Of a stretch of 64,000 nt of DNA, positions 52,156 to 60,428 are shown in pieces; position 1 is the stretch's first letter; every line of letters begins with the position of its first letter. This DNA is from Paenibacillus artemisiicola. GTDB taxonomy: Bacteria > Bacillota > Bacilli > Paenibacillales > Paenibacillaceae. The stretch spans positions 62,001 to 126,000 of the forward strand of contig NZ_JAGGDJ010000005.1 in the NCBI RefSeq assembly GCF_017652985.1, in the 5' to 3' direction. The notes beneath the pieces were generated by a model, which saw nothing but the letters and a program-made list of their open reading frames with translations, ran no database searches and had not been told where the DNA came from. The translations under genes were made by a program, and so were the position numbers.

Positions 52156-54381
52156 TTACGAGCTGCAGCTGACGCAATCTTCCACTTCCAAGCTCTTGTT
52201 GCGGCAGTAGTACACGGTCTTGAGCCCGTTCTCCCACGCGGCCATGTAGAGGTCCATGAACTCCTTCGCCGTGTAGTTCGGCGTGATGTATAGGTTGAAC
52301 GACTGCGCTTGGTCGATGTGGCGCTGACGGCGGCCCGCCGCTTTGATGCTCCAGTGCTGGTCGATATGGTGCGCTTCCTTATAGAGCCAGAATGTCTCTT
52401 CGCTCAGGTTCGGCGCCGTTTGCGGAATGACCGCGTTCTTCTTCTCTTCGACGAAGAACTTGCTGAAGATCGGGTCGATGCCCGCCGTGGAACCGGCGAT
52501 CAGCGACGTCGAAGCCGTCGGCGCGATGGCGAACATCCAGCCGTTGCGCACGCCGTGCTCGGCGACGTCCTGCTTTAGCTTCTGCCAGTGCGGGGCATCG
52601 TAACCGCGCGATTCGAAATAAGCGCCGGTCTGCCATTCGCTGCCTTCGAAGACGCGGAACGCGCCTTTCTCCTTGGCGATTTCCATCGACGCCTTGACGG
52701 CGCAGTAGTTGATCCACTCGTACAGCTCGTCGGCGCGGTCCAAGTGCTCGTCGGATTCCCACGCGATGCCGTTCAGCGCCAGCCACTGATGGTAGCCGCT
52801 CGTGCCGAGGCCGACGGCGCGGTATTTCTGGTTCGTGATTTCCGCTTGCGGAATCGGATAATGGTTCAGGTCGATGACGTTGTCCATCATGCGCATTTGG
52901 CAGCTGACGACTTCCTCGATCTCTTCTTTGGACCGCGTGCGGCCGAGGTTGAGGGAAGAGAGGTTGCAGACGACGTAATCGCCGGACTTGATTTGCGTCG
53001 TGATGATGCCGTCCTCGTGCGTCGTCGTGATGTATTCCGTCGGGCTCATGTTCTGGCAGATTTCCGTGCACAGGTTCGAGCAGTAGATGATGCCCTTGTG
53101 CTTGTTCGGGTTCGCGCGGTTGACCGTGTCGCGGTAGAACACGAACGGCGTGCCCGTCTCGAAGGAGCTGGCCAGGATGCGCTTCATGATCTCGATCGCC
53201 GGTACTTCCTCGCGGGACAGCTCCGGATGGTTCACGCACTCCTCGTAGCGGCGTTCCCACTCTTCGCCATAGGCGTCTTCGAGGGAGAAGCCCATGTAGC
53301 CGCGCACTTCGTGCGGATCGAACAGGTACCACATCTCGCGCTCCTGCACCTTGCGCATGAACAGGTCCGGGATGCAGACGCCGGGGAAGATGTCGTGCGC
53401 CTTCATGCGGTCGTCGCCGTTGTTCGTCTTCAGGTTCAGGAAGTCGAAAATGTCTTTATGCCAGACGTCGAGGTAGACGGCGACGGCGCCGGAGCGCACG
53501 CCGAGCTGGTCGACCGCGACCGCCGTGTTGTTGTAGTTTTTGATCCAAGGCACGACGCCGCCGGCGACGCCTTTGAACCCGCGGATGTTGGAGCCGCGGC
53601 TGCGGACCTTGCCGATGTAGATGCCCATGCCGCCGCCGAATTTGGATACTTGGGCGAAGCTGGAATCGACGTTGTAGATGCCCCATAGGTTGTCGGGCAC
53701 TGTATCGATGAAGCAGCTCGACAGCTGGTGGAACGGCTTGCGCGCGTTCGCGAGCGTCGGCGTCGCGACCGTCATCTGCAGGCGGCTCAGCACGTCGTAG
53801 AATTTGCGGGCCCAAGCGAGCTTGTCGTCTTCTTTCATGGCCAGGTGCATGGCCACGCCCATGAACAGCTCTTGCGGCAGCTCCAGCACGTCGCCGTTGA
53901 AGCTCTTGATGAGGTAGCGGTCGGACAGCGTCTTCAGGCCGATGTAGTTGAACAGGTAGTCGCGTTCCGGCACGATGTAGTTGCCGAGCTCGCGGATCTC
54001 GTCGCGGGTGTAGTGGTCCAGTATGTAGCTGCCGTATAAGCCCTTGTCGGTCAGGTACGTGATGAGGGAGTAGAAGTCCCCGTAGCCGAAGTAGCCGTAT
54101 TTGCGGTTGATGGCGGATTCTTTATAGAGATCGTACACGAGAAGCTTGGCCGCGACATATTGCCAGTTCGGCTCTTCGATGCTCGTTTTCTCGACTGCAA
54201 CTTGCGTCAGCGTACGTTGGATTTCTTTGGTCGTGATGTTGTTGCGGAAATAGGGGAGCAAGGCCGTTTCCAGCTCCAAAGGATCGCAGTCGCTGTAGCT
54301 CTGGCAAGCGAAATCGATGACCTTCTTCAGCTTGGAAAAGATGAGTTCTTCCTTCTGACCATTCCTTTTAATAATATCCAC
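52156..54381 (-). CDS. nrdA: Class I ribonucleotide reductase alpha (catalytic) subunit
   Basis: The product is about 741 residues from GTG 54381. It has an N-terminal ATP-cone (VDIIKRNGQKEELIFSKLKKVIDFA), so dATP overall inhibition is expected. The substrate-site cysteine lies in HQLSSCFIDTV; the active-site N-x-C-x-E is in YCSNLCTEI; the C-terminal redox pair CVSC is four residues from the end. I chose GTG 54381 because AAGGAG lies 11 bases before it and the ATP-cone begins at once; the frame is open to 54492, through the promoter. Two NrdR boxes overlap or follow the promoter. It forms an operon with nrdB. Confidence 0.95.
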   Translation of the reverse strand: MDIIKRNGQKEELIFSKLKKVIDFACQSYSDCDPLELETALLPYFRNNITTKEIQRTLTQVAVEKTSIEEPNWQYVAAKLLVYDLYKESAINRKYGYFGYGDFYSLITYLTDKGLYGSYILDHYTRDEIRELGNYIVPERDYLFNYIGLKTLSDRYLIKSFNGDVLELPQELFMGVAMHLAMKEDDKLAWARKFYDVLSRLQMTVATPTLANARKPFHQLSSCFIDTVPDNLWGIYNVDSSFAQVSKFGGGMGIYIGKVRSRGSNIRGFKGVAGGVVPWIKNYNNTAVAVDQLGVRSGAVAVYLDVWHKDIFDFLNLKTNNGDDRMKAHDIFPGVCIPDLFMRKVQEREMWYLFDPHEVRGYMGFSLEDAYGEEWERRYEECVNHPELSREEVPAIEIMKRILASSFETGTPFVFYRDTVNRANPNKHKGIIYCSNLCTEICQNMSPTEYITTTHEDGIITTQIKSGDYVVCNLSSLNLGRTRSKEEIEEVVSCQMRMMDNVIDLNHYPIPQAEITNQKYRAVGLGTSGYHQWLALNGIAWESDEHLDRADELYEWINYCAVKASMEIAKEKGAFRVFEGSEWQTGAYFESRGYDAPHWQKLKQDVAEHGVRNGWMFAIAPTASTSLIAGSTAGIDPIFSKFFVEEKKNAVIPQTAPNLSEETFWLYKEAHHIDQHWSIKAAGRRQRHIDQAQSFNLYITPNYTAKEFMDLYMAAWENGLKTVYYCRNKSLEVEDCVSCSS

Positions 54382-54428
54382 GGGCAGAGCCACTCCTTGT
54401 CGAAGGTTGTCGTCCGACAACCCGTAAT

Positions 54429-54444
54429 ACACAATATGTTGTAA
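54429..54444. promoter_or_regulatory. NrdR box 1 of nrdA
   Basis: ACACAATATGTTGTAA matches the NrdR consensus ACACWATATATWGTGT at 13 of 16 positions. It lies downstream of the nrdA promoter. Confidence 0.75.
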
Positions 54445-54454
54445 GTACTTTCCT

Positions 54455-54483
54455 ACGTTACACCGAGATATAGTGATAGTCAA
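54455..54483 (-). promoter_or_regulatory. Promoter of nrdA-nrdB
   Basis: Minus strand: TTGACT (54483-54478), 17-base spacer, TAACGT (54460-54455). The spacer is filled by NrdR box 2. Confidence 0.6.
54461..54476. promoter_or_regulatory. NrdR box 2 of nrdA
   Basis: CACCGAGATATAGTGA keeps the ATATAGTG half of the consensus. It starts 32 bases from box 1, the usual three-turn spacing of NrdR pairs, inside the promoter spacer. Confidence 0.6.
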
Positions 54484-54843
54484 GCTAAACAATTCGACAT
54501 CCGGGCCCTCCGGAAAGCCCGTTTTCTACATGAAAAATCAATGAAAGCTCGCAGCGGCGCCCTTTCGCAAACGGTCGATCCGGCGTCTCCGATGGCAAAA
54601 TAAAAGGCGGCGAGCAAAAAACAATTATAGCATTTCGGGCATCGGATGTGTCGTGACAATAATAGGGAGTTTCGACGCGGATCCGGATCGGGGATTCGCC
54701 GCGGCAGGGCGGAAACGGATTCGTTCAAACAAAAGTTGAATTTACGATTGGTGCTCGGCGATTCGCTCTAGTACACTAGGCTTATCGGCGACCGGTTTTG
54801 AAACCGGCGCCTGGAACAGAAGGAAGGGACGTGACGTTACGAG
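54484..54843. other. Intergenic stretch before the copper locus
   Basis: 360 bases without a gene. A weak promoter candidate, TTGGTG - 18 - TACACT, ends about 65 bases before copCD. No clear operator is seen. Confidence 0.4.
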
Positions 54844-56505
54844 ATGTTGCTCGGACGCATGATTGGACGGCGTAAACCGATCCGTCGCGCCTTCGCGGCG
54901 GCGGCGTTCGCGCTATGGCTCGGCATCCTGCTGGCCGGCGCGCCTTCGGCCGCGCTCGCGCACGCCGAGCTGGAGCGCTCGGTGCCGGAGCCGAATACCA
55001 AATACGAGCAGAGCCCCAAGGAAGTGGAGCTCGCCTTTAATGAAGCGATCGAAGCGAAGGTCGGCTCGCTGGAGGTGCTGGACGACAAGTCGCGCCGGGT
55101 GACGCAGTCGGATCCCGTGCCGAGCGCCGACCATCGGACGCTGAAGCTGGCGCTGCCCAAGCTGGGCGAGGGCGTCTACACGGTGTCGTACGCGATCGTG
55201 TCCGCGGACGGCCATCCCGTCAGCGGCTCGTACGTCTTCGTCGTGGGCAATCCGCCGCAGGGCGTCGACGCTTCCGCGTTCGACCCGCACAAGGCGCTCG
55301 GGCACGAAGGCCACGGCGCGGCGACGGGGCTGACGACGAACCAATTCATTATTTACGCGGTCCGCTCGCTGTATTACGCGGCGCTGCTGTGGACGGCGGG
55401 ACTCATGTTCTGGGGGCTTGCCGCCGGGAACCGCGGCGAGGCGCTGGCGAACATCCGGAAGAAATGGGAGCCGATCGCGCTGCGCACGCAGCTCGTGGCG
55501 GTGCTGCTGTACGTGTTCGTCCATGCGCGCGAGATTCTGAAGGGCTATCCGTCGAGCGACTACGGCAAGCTCTTCCTCGACACGGCTGTGGGCAAGGAAT
55601 GGATCGCGCTGGCGGCGCTGGCGCTGCTCGGGTTCCTGCTCGTCCGGCTTCACCCGGCGCTCCGGGCGCTCTGGGCGGGGGCGATGCTGGCCGTCGAAAG
55701 CTGGAGCGGGCACGCGGCGGTCTTCTCGCCGAAGTACGCGACGGTGCTGTTCGACTTCCTGCATCTGGCTTCCGGCGCCGTATGGGCAGGCGGCCTGACG
55801 CTGCTGTTCATGCTGTGGCTGAAGGAACGCAAGGAAGCCGGCCGATTCGCCGCGCTGTTCTCCAAGGCGGCGCTGCTGTCGCTCATGCTGCTCGCGCTGT
55901 CGGGCGTCGGGATGACGCTGCTTTTCCTGCCGAGCTTGAAGTACCTGTTCTACACGGCGTGGGGCACGCTGCTGCTCGTCAAGACCGGGCTGGTCGTGCT
56001 CGTGCTCGGGGTCGGCGGAACGCTGCACCTGCGGATCCGCAAAGGCGGTCTGCCGACGGGCGCGCTGCTGCGCGCGGACGCCGCGCTGATGGTCCTGATC
56101 GTCGTCGTCGCGGCGCTGTTCACGTACGTCAGCCCGCTGCCGGCCAACGAACCCGTCACGTACCATCAGATGGGCGAGAAGATGCATCTGTCCTTCCGCG
56201 TCACGCCGAACAAGGCGGGCGTCAACGAACTGACCGTCAAGGTCTGGCTGCCGGACGCCGTCGGCGCCGCGAAGTCGGCGGAGCTGCGGCTGTTCTCGCT
56301 CGACCGCAAGGAGCTCGGTCCGATCGAGGTGCCGATCAAGCCGTTCGAGGATACGGAGCTGACGGACTTCGAGGGCTACGCGAAGACCGCCTACAAGACC
56401 GAAGGGCCGTACGTTCCGTTCGCCGGCCGGTGGGAGGCCGAGATCCGCGTCCGCGACAAGGACGACAACGAGACGGTGCAGAAGGTCGATTTCCGCAACT
56501 ATTAA
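54844..56505 (+). CDS. copCD: CopC-CopD fusion, copper resistance/uptake membrane protein
   Basis: The 553-residue protein has a signal peptide ending ALA, then HAELERSVPEPN, so the mature CopC domain (about 42-135) starts with the His used as a copper ligand. SYAIVSADGHPVSGSYVF is typical CopC. A CopD membrane domain of eight segments follows (LYYAALLWTAGLMFWGL, DFLHLASGAVWAGGLTLLFML with its conserved His), then a C-terminal extracytoplasmic FixH/YtkA-like beta domain (VNELTVKVWLPDA). It is thought to bind and move copper across the membrane. It leads a cluster with a two-component system and YcnI. The ribosome site is distant, so ATG 54844 is not certain. Confidence 0.9.
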   Translation: MLLGRMIGRRKPIRRAFAAAAFALWLGILLAGAPSAALAHAELERSVPEPNTKYEQSPKEVELAFNEAIEAKVGSLEVLDDKSRRVTQSDPVPSADHRTLKLALPKLGEGVYTVSYAIVSADGHPVSGSYVFVVGNPPQGVDASAFDPHKALGHEGHGAATGLTTNQFIIYAVRSLYYAALLWTAGLMFWGLAAGNRGEALANIRKKWEPIALRTQLVAVLLYVFVHAREILKGYPSSDYGKLFLDTAVGKEWIALAALALLGFLLVRLHPALRALWAGAMLAVESWSGHAAVFSPKYATVLFDFLHLASGAVWAGGLTLLFMLWLKERKEAGRFAALFSKAALLSLMLLALSGVGMTLLFLPSLKYLFYTAWGTLLLVKTGLVVLVLGVGGTLHLRIRKGGLPTGALLRADAALMVLIVVVAALFTYVSPLPANEPVTYHQMGEKMHLSFRVTPNKAGVNELTVKVWLPDAVGAAKSAELRLFSLDRKELGPIEVPIKPFEDTELTDFEGYAKTAYKTEGPYVPFAGRWEAEIRVRDKDDNETVQKVDFRNY

Positions 56506-56605
56506 CGTTCGCGACTAGCAGGGCCGAGGCTCGGGTCATGGGCCGCCCGAACGAGCGGCCGCAGGGCGGAACGCGCGCCGGGACGGAAGGGAGGCAGGGA
56601 CGAGG

Positions 56606-57457
56606 ATGACGTATAAGCGGCTGAAATGGCTCATTCTATGGACGCCGACCTTGACGATCGCGCTGTGGGAATATTTGCGCCATACGCTGCTGCTGCCCTA
56701 TCTGTCCATGGATCTCGGCAACGCGCTGGCGCCGGTCATCGTCATGACCGTGACCGCCACGCTGCTGCTCCGGCTGTTCCGGATGCTGGAGGACACGCAG
56801 GATACGCTGCAGCGGTCCAAGGCGGCCGAGGCGGCGTTCGAGGAGCGCGAGCAGCTGGCGCGGGAGCTGCACGACGGCATCTCGCAATCGCTGTTCCTGC
56901 TGTCCGTGAAGCTCGACAAGCTCGAGCACGCCAAGGATCCGGAGCTCGCGGCGGAAACGATGGTCCAGCTGCGCCGGACGGTCAAGCACGTATACGACGA
57001 CGTCCGGCAGTCGATCGCGGCGCTGCGGAGCGAGCCGTCCCGGACCGACGTGCAGTGGATGCGGGCGGTGCGCGACATGGCCGCGGAGCTGGAGCTCGGC
57101 GGCCTGCGCGTCGAGCTGGATTGGCAGCTGGCCGATGCCCGGCTGTCGGGCAAGGAGAAGGTGCAGCTGATCGCGATCGTGCGCGAGGCGATGCAGAACG
57201 CGCGGAAGCACGCGGGCGCTTCGCGCCTGCGGGTGTATGCCGCGTCCGGCGGGGAGGCGGCGTTCCGCTGCACGGTCGCCGACGACGGCGCCGGGGCCGA
57301 TCCGGAGCGGCTGTTCGCGAAGGGGCGCTACGGCGTCCGCATGATGCAGGGACGCGCCGCCGAGATGGGCTGGCGCTTCGCGGTCCGGCCAGCCGGCGCG
57401 GACGACGCGTGGTCCGGCGGCCGGGGAACGGTCGTGGAAGTCGAGAAGGAAGGGTGA
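56606..57457 (+). CDS. NarL-type sensor histidine kinase (HisKA_3)
   Basis: The 283-residue protein has two N-terminal membrane segments (WLILWTPTLTIALWEYL; LAPVIVMTVTATLLLRLF) with almost no outside loop, then a coiled coil. The HisKA_3 box EREQLARELHDGISQSLFLLSVKL has His89. The ATPase domain has EAMQNARKHAGA and a short GRYGVRMMQGRA G box. Such intramembrane kinases (LiaS- or DesK-like) often sense membrane or envelope stress. AGGGAGG precedes the ATG, and the regulator gene follows after 5 bases. Between copCD and ycnI, a copper-linked signal is a fair guess. Confidence 0.92.
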   Translation: MTYKRLKWLILWTPTLTIALWEYLRHTLLLPYLSMDLGNALAPVIVMTVTATLLLRLFRMLEDTQDTLQRSKAAEAAFEEREQLARELHDGISQSLFLLSVKLDKLEHAKDPELAAETMVQLRRTVKHVYDDVRQSIAALRSEPSRTDVQWMRAVRDMAAELELGGLRVELDWQLADARLSGKEKVQLIAIVREAMQNARKHAGASRLRVYAASGGEAAFRCTVADDGAGADPERLFAKGRYGVRMMQGRAAEMGWRFAVRPAGADDAWSGGRGTVVEVEKEG

Positions 57458-57462
57458 GCGGC

Positions 57463-58182
57463 ATGGAGGGGAACGGAACCGGGAACGACAAGATCAGAGT
57501 GCTGCTGGCGGACGACCATCCCCACGGCCGTGAAGGCATGCGCGACATCGTCGGCGGGGCGCCGGAATTCGAGATCGCGGGCGAGGCGGCGAACGGCGAG
57601 CAGGCGGTCGCCATGGCGGCCCAGCTGGCGCCCGACCTCGTGCTGATGGACATCAACATGCCCGTCATGTCGGGAATGGAGGCGACGCAGCTGATCAAGG
57701 CCTTCGATCCCCGGATCAAGATCGTCATGGTGACGGTGTCCGACGACATCACGGATCTGTTCGAGGCCATCAAGCGCGGCGCGCAGGGCTACCTGCTCAA
57801 GAACCTGTCGCCGTCCTCCTGGCTGGAATATTTGCGGACCGTGGCGCTGGACGAGGCGTCGCTGTCCAAGGAGCTGGCCTTCCGCATGCTGCAGGAATTC
57901 AACGGCGGCAGCGGCTCGGGCGCGGCGCGGCGCCCGGAGGTGCAGGGCGCCGCGGCCGGCCGGGGGCCGGAGGATCGGGCGCATACGGCGCTGACGCAGC
58001 GGGAGCGCGAGGTGCTGGAGCAGGTGGCGTCGGGCGGCTCCAACCGGCAGATCGCCGAAGCGTTCGGCCTTTCGGAGCATACCGTCAAAAACCACTTGAA
58101 GAACATTTTGCAGAAGCTGCATCTCGACAACCGGGTCCAGCTGACGCGGTACGCGCTGGAGAAGGGGCTCGTGAAGGAATAG
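57463..58182 (+). CDS. NarL/LuxR-family response regulator
   Basis: From ATG 57463 the protein is 239 residues. The receiver has VLLADDHPHGREGM and phospho-acceptor Asp63 in VLMDINMPVMSGMEA. A variable Gly/Ala/Arg-rich linker leads to a LuxR-type helix-turn-helix (LTQREREVLEQVASGGSNRQIAEAFGLSEHTVKNHLKNILQKL). AAGGAAGG lies 9 bases before the ATG; GTG 57454 in the same frame is the alternative. It is the partner of the kinase just upstream and probably controls this copper cluster. Confidence 0.92.
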   Translation: MEGNGTGNDKIRVLLADDHPHGREGMRDIVGGAPEFEIAGEAANGEQAVAMAAQLAPDLVLMDINMPVMSGMEATQLIKAFDPRIKIVMVTVSDDITDLFEAIKRGAQGYLLKNLSPSSWLEYLRTVALDEASLSKELAFRMLQEFNGGSGSGAARRPEVQGAAAGRGPEDRAHTALTQREREVLEQVASGGSNRQIAEAFGLSEHTVKNHLKNILQKLHLDNRVQLTRYALEKGLVKE

Positions 58183-58262
58183 GCCGCCGTCCCGGACAAG
58201 GGACACGATTTCGTAACATCCGCATAGCCCGTTCGAGTCATGTCTTCGCGGCACGTCTGCGC

Positions 58263-58315
58263 TATACTCCCTCTAGGCTAAGATAATGATACCGGCAAAT
58301 GGGGGATCATTTGCC
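58263..58315 (+). promoter_or_regulatory. Candidate ycnI -10 box and leader inverted repeat
   Basis: TATACT at 58263-58268 may be a -10 box. GGCAAATG (58294-58301) and CATTTGCC (58308-58315) form a perfect 8-bp inverted repeat, 6-base loop, directly before the ycnI ribosome site. It could be an operator or an RNA hairpin that limits translation. Confidence 0.45.
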
Positions 58316-58333
58316 AGAGGGAGGATGCGCGGA

Positions 58334-58978
58334 ATGTTGAAACGCATGAAGAAAATATCGGTGATCGGGGCGGCCGCGATATCGCTGTTCCTGTTCGCGT
58401 CCATGGCGAGCGCGCACGTGACGGTGCAGCCGAAGCAGACGACGCAGGGGAGCTACGAGGTATTCTCGGTCCGCGTGCCGAGCGAGAGCGAGAACGTGAC
58501 GACGACGGGCGTGAAGGTGACGGTGCCGGACGGCGTGGCGATCAGCCGGGTCGAGCCGAAGGCGGGCTGGAAGTACGACCTGGAGCTCGCGCCGGACACG
58601 AAGGCGGTGAAGTCCATCACGTGGACGGCCGAAGGGGCGGGACTCGCGCAGACGGAATTCACGGACTTCCGCATCTCCGGCAAAGTGGCGGACGACGCGG
58701 CGCAGCTGGTTTGGAAGGCGTATCAGACGTACAGCGACAAATCCGTGGTGGAATGGGTCGGCGCGGACGGCTCGGATCATCCCGCATCGGTCACGGCGGT
58801 CGTCGCGGGCGCCGCGGAAGGCGACGGGCACGGCGCGCCGGCGGCTTCGGCGGATGCCGAAGCCGCCGCGGACAAAAGCGGCGCGAAGGAAAACGCCTCG
58901 TTCGTCCTGTCGATCGCGGCGGCAGTGCTCGGCGCGGCGGCGCTGATCGCGTCGCTGACCCGCCGGAAACGGGCGTAA
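58334..58978 (+). CDS. ycnI: YcnI/DUF1775 copper-binding membrane-anchored protein
   Basis: From ATG 58334 the protein is 214 residues. The signal peptide ends SMASA, leaving HVTVQPKQTTQGSYEVF as the mature start. The N-terminal His is the copper ligand in YcnI proteins. The DUF1775 beta-sandwich follows (VRVPSESENVTTTGVKVTVPDGV, PKAGWKYDLE, LVWKAYQTYSDKSVVEWVG), then an Ala/Asp/Glu-rich linker and a C-terminal membrane anchor (FVLSIAAAVLGAAALIASL) with RRKR at the end. GAGGGAGG lies 9 bases before this ATG. In B. subtilis ycnI is next to a CopCD gene (ycnJ), as here except for the two-component pair. It is held outside the membrane. Confidence 0.9.
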   Translation: MLKRMKKISVIGAAAISLFLFASMASAHVTVQPKQTTQGSYEVFSVRVPSESENVTTTGVKVTVPDGVAISRVEPKAGWKYDLELAPDTKAVKSITWTAEGAGLAQTEFTDFRISGKVADDAAQLVWKAYQTYSDKSVVEWVGADGSDHPASVTAVVAGAAEGDGHGAPAASADAEAAADKSGAKENASFVLSIAAAVLGAAALIASLTRRKRA

Positions 58979-59023
58979 TCGCGAAAAAAGGACGGAATAG
59001 GCGGCTTTTCGCGCGGAACGGAC

Positions 59024-59053
59024 TTGCGAACGAGCGGCCAAGTTTCGTATAAT
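59024..59053 (+). promoter_or_regulatory. Promoter of the pheST operon
   Basis: TTGCGA (59024-59029), 18-base spacer, TATAAT (59048-59053), upstream of the T-box leader. Confidence 0.75.
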
Positions 59054-59059
59054 AAAACG

Positions 59060-59356
59060 AACATACGTCAATGCGATGAGGAAGAAGAGTACGCAGTGCT
59101 TTCCGCAACAGGGAGGAGACGCCGCAGATTGAGAGCGTCTTCGGGAAATCAGGCTGCCGAAGTTCGCTTCCGAGCAGGCTTCTGAACGGGTGCGTCCTCC
59201 GGGCGCATGAGGTAGGAGGCACCGGTCGTCCGGCCGATATCCGGAGCTTGAGGAATCGCAAGGCGATACGGCGGCAGCATGCCGGCGCGGCGGTTCGAAT
59301 TAGGGTGGTAACACGGTTCTTTCGTCCCTTACGGGGAGAGAGGACCGTTTTTTTAT
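59060..59356 (+). promoter_or_regulatory. T-box leader of pheST
   Basis: The leader carries the T-box sequence AGGGTGGTAACACGG (59302-59316). Its antiterminator bulge pairs with the free acceptor end of uncharged tRNA. A terminator stem follows, CGGTTCTTTC (59314-59323) with GAGAGGACCG ending at 59347, then seven T. Upstream lies a long stem I region (about 59080-59200) and stem III. A UUC triplet at 59180-59182 fits a phenylalanine specifier. Transcription should read through when tRNA-Phe is uncharged. Confidence 0.93.
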
Positions 59357-59380
59357 TTCCAAGAGAAGGGACTGGAAGAA

Positions 59381-60412
59381 ATGAAAGAGCGTTTGGAAGC
59401 ACTGCGCGCCGAGGCGCTGCAGGAGCTGCAGGGCGTTGCCGGCCCGCAGCAGCTGAACGACCTGCGGGTCAAATATTTGGGCAAGAAGGGCGCCCTGACG
59501 GAAATTCTCCGCGGCATGGGAAGTCTGAGCGCCGAGGAACGCCCGGTCATCGGGCAGGTCGGCAACGACGTGCGCGCCGCGATCGAAGCGGTCATCGAGT
59601 CGAAGCAGGCCGCGTTCCAGCAGGCCGAGACGGAGAACCGCCTCCGCGCGGAAACGGTCGACGTCACGCTGCCGGGCCGCAAGCTCGGCGCGGGGGCGGT
59701 GCATCCGCTGAACAAGGTCGCCCAGGAAATCGAGGACGCGTTCATCGGCATGGGCTACACGATCGCGGAAGGTCCGGAGGTCGAGACCGACTTCTTTAAT
59801 TTCGAGGCGCTGAACCTGCCGAAGAACCACCCGGCGCGCGACATGCAGGACTCCTTCTACGTGACGGACGAAATCCTCATGCGGACGCACACGTCGCCGG
59901 TGCAGGTGCGGACGATGAAAGCGATGAACGGCAAGCCCGTCAAGGTCATTTGCCCGGGCAAGGTGTACCGCCGCGACGACGACGACGCGACGCACTCGTT
60001 CCAGTTCAACCAGGTCGAAGGCCTGGTCATCGGGCCGAACATCCGCATGAGCGACCTGAAAGGGACGCTGCTGCAATTCGTGCAGCTCATGTTCGGCAAG
60101 CAGACGCAGATCCGCCTGCGCCCGAGCTTCTTCCCGTTCACGGAGCCGAGCGCGGAGGTCGACGTGACGTGCGTGCAGTGCGGCGGCCACGGCTGCCGGA
60201 TGTGCAAGCAGACGGGCTGGCTGGAAATTCTCGGCTGCGGCATGGTCCACCCGCGCGTCCTGGAAATGGGCGGCTACGACCCGCAGGAGATGAGCGGCTT
60301 CGCCTTCGGGATGGGCATCGAGCGGATCGCGCTGCTGAAGTACGGCATCGACGACATTCGTCATTTCTATACGAACGACCTGCGCTTCCTGAGCCAGTTT
60401 GTCCGAATGTGA
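59381..60412 (+). CDS. pheS: Phenylalanyl-tRNA synthetase alpha subunit
   Basis: PheS is the catalytic subunit of the alpha2-beta2 synthetase. The 343-residue protein has an N-terminal coiled coil and then class II motifs: [94 protein letters not shown] and [22 protein letters not shown]. Length is normal. It is controlled by the T-box directly upstream; pheT begins 16 bases after its stop. Confidence 0.97.
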   Translation: MKERLEALRAEALQELQGVAGPQQLNDLRVKYLGKKGALTEILRGMGSLSAEERPVIGQVGNDVRAAIEAVIESKQAAFQQAETENRLRAETVDVTLPGRKLGAGAVHPLNKVAQEIEDAFIGMGYTIAEGPEVETDFFNFEALNLPKNHPARDMQDSFYVTDEILMRTHTSPVQVRTMKAMNGKPVKVICPGKVYRRDDDDATHSFQFNQVEGLVIGPNIRMSDLKGTLLQFVQLMFGKQTQIRLRPSFFPFTEPSAEVDVTCVQCGGHGCRMCKQTGWLEILGCGMVHPRVLEMGGYDPQEMSGFAFGMGIERIALLKYGIDDIRHFYTNDLRFLSQFVRM

Positions 60413-60428
60413 GAGGGAGGCTAATACG

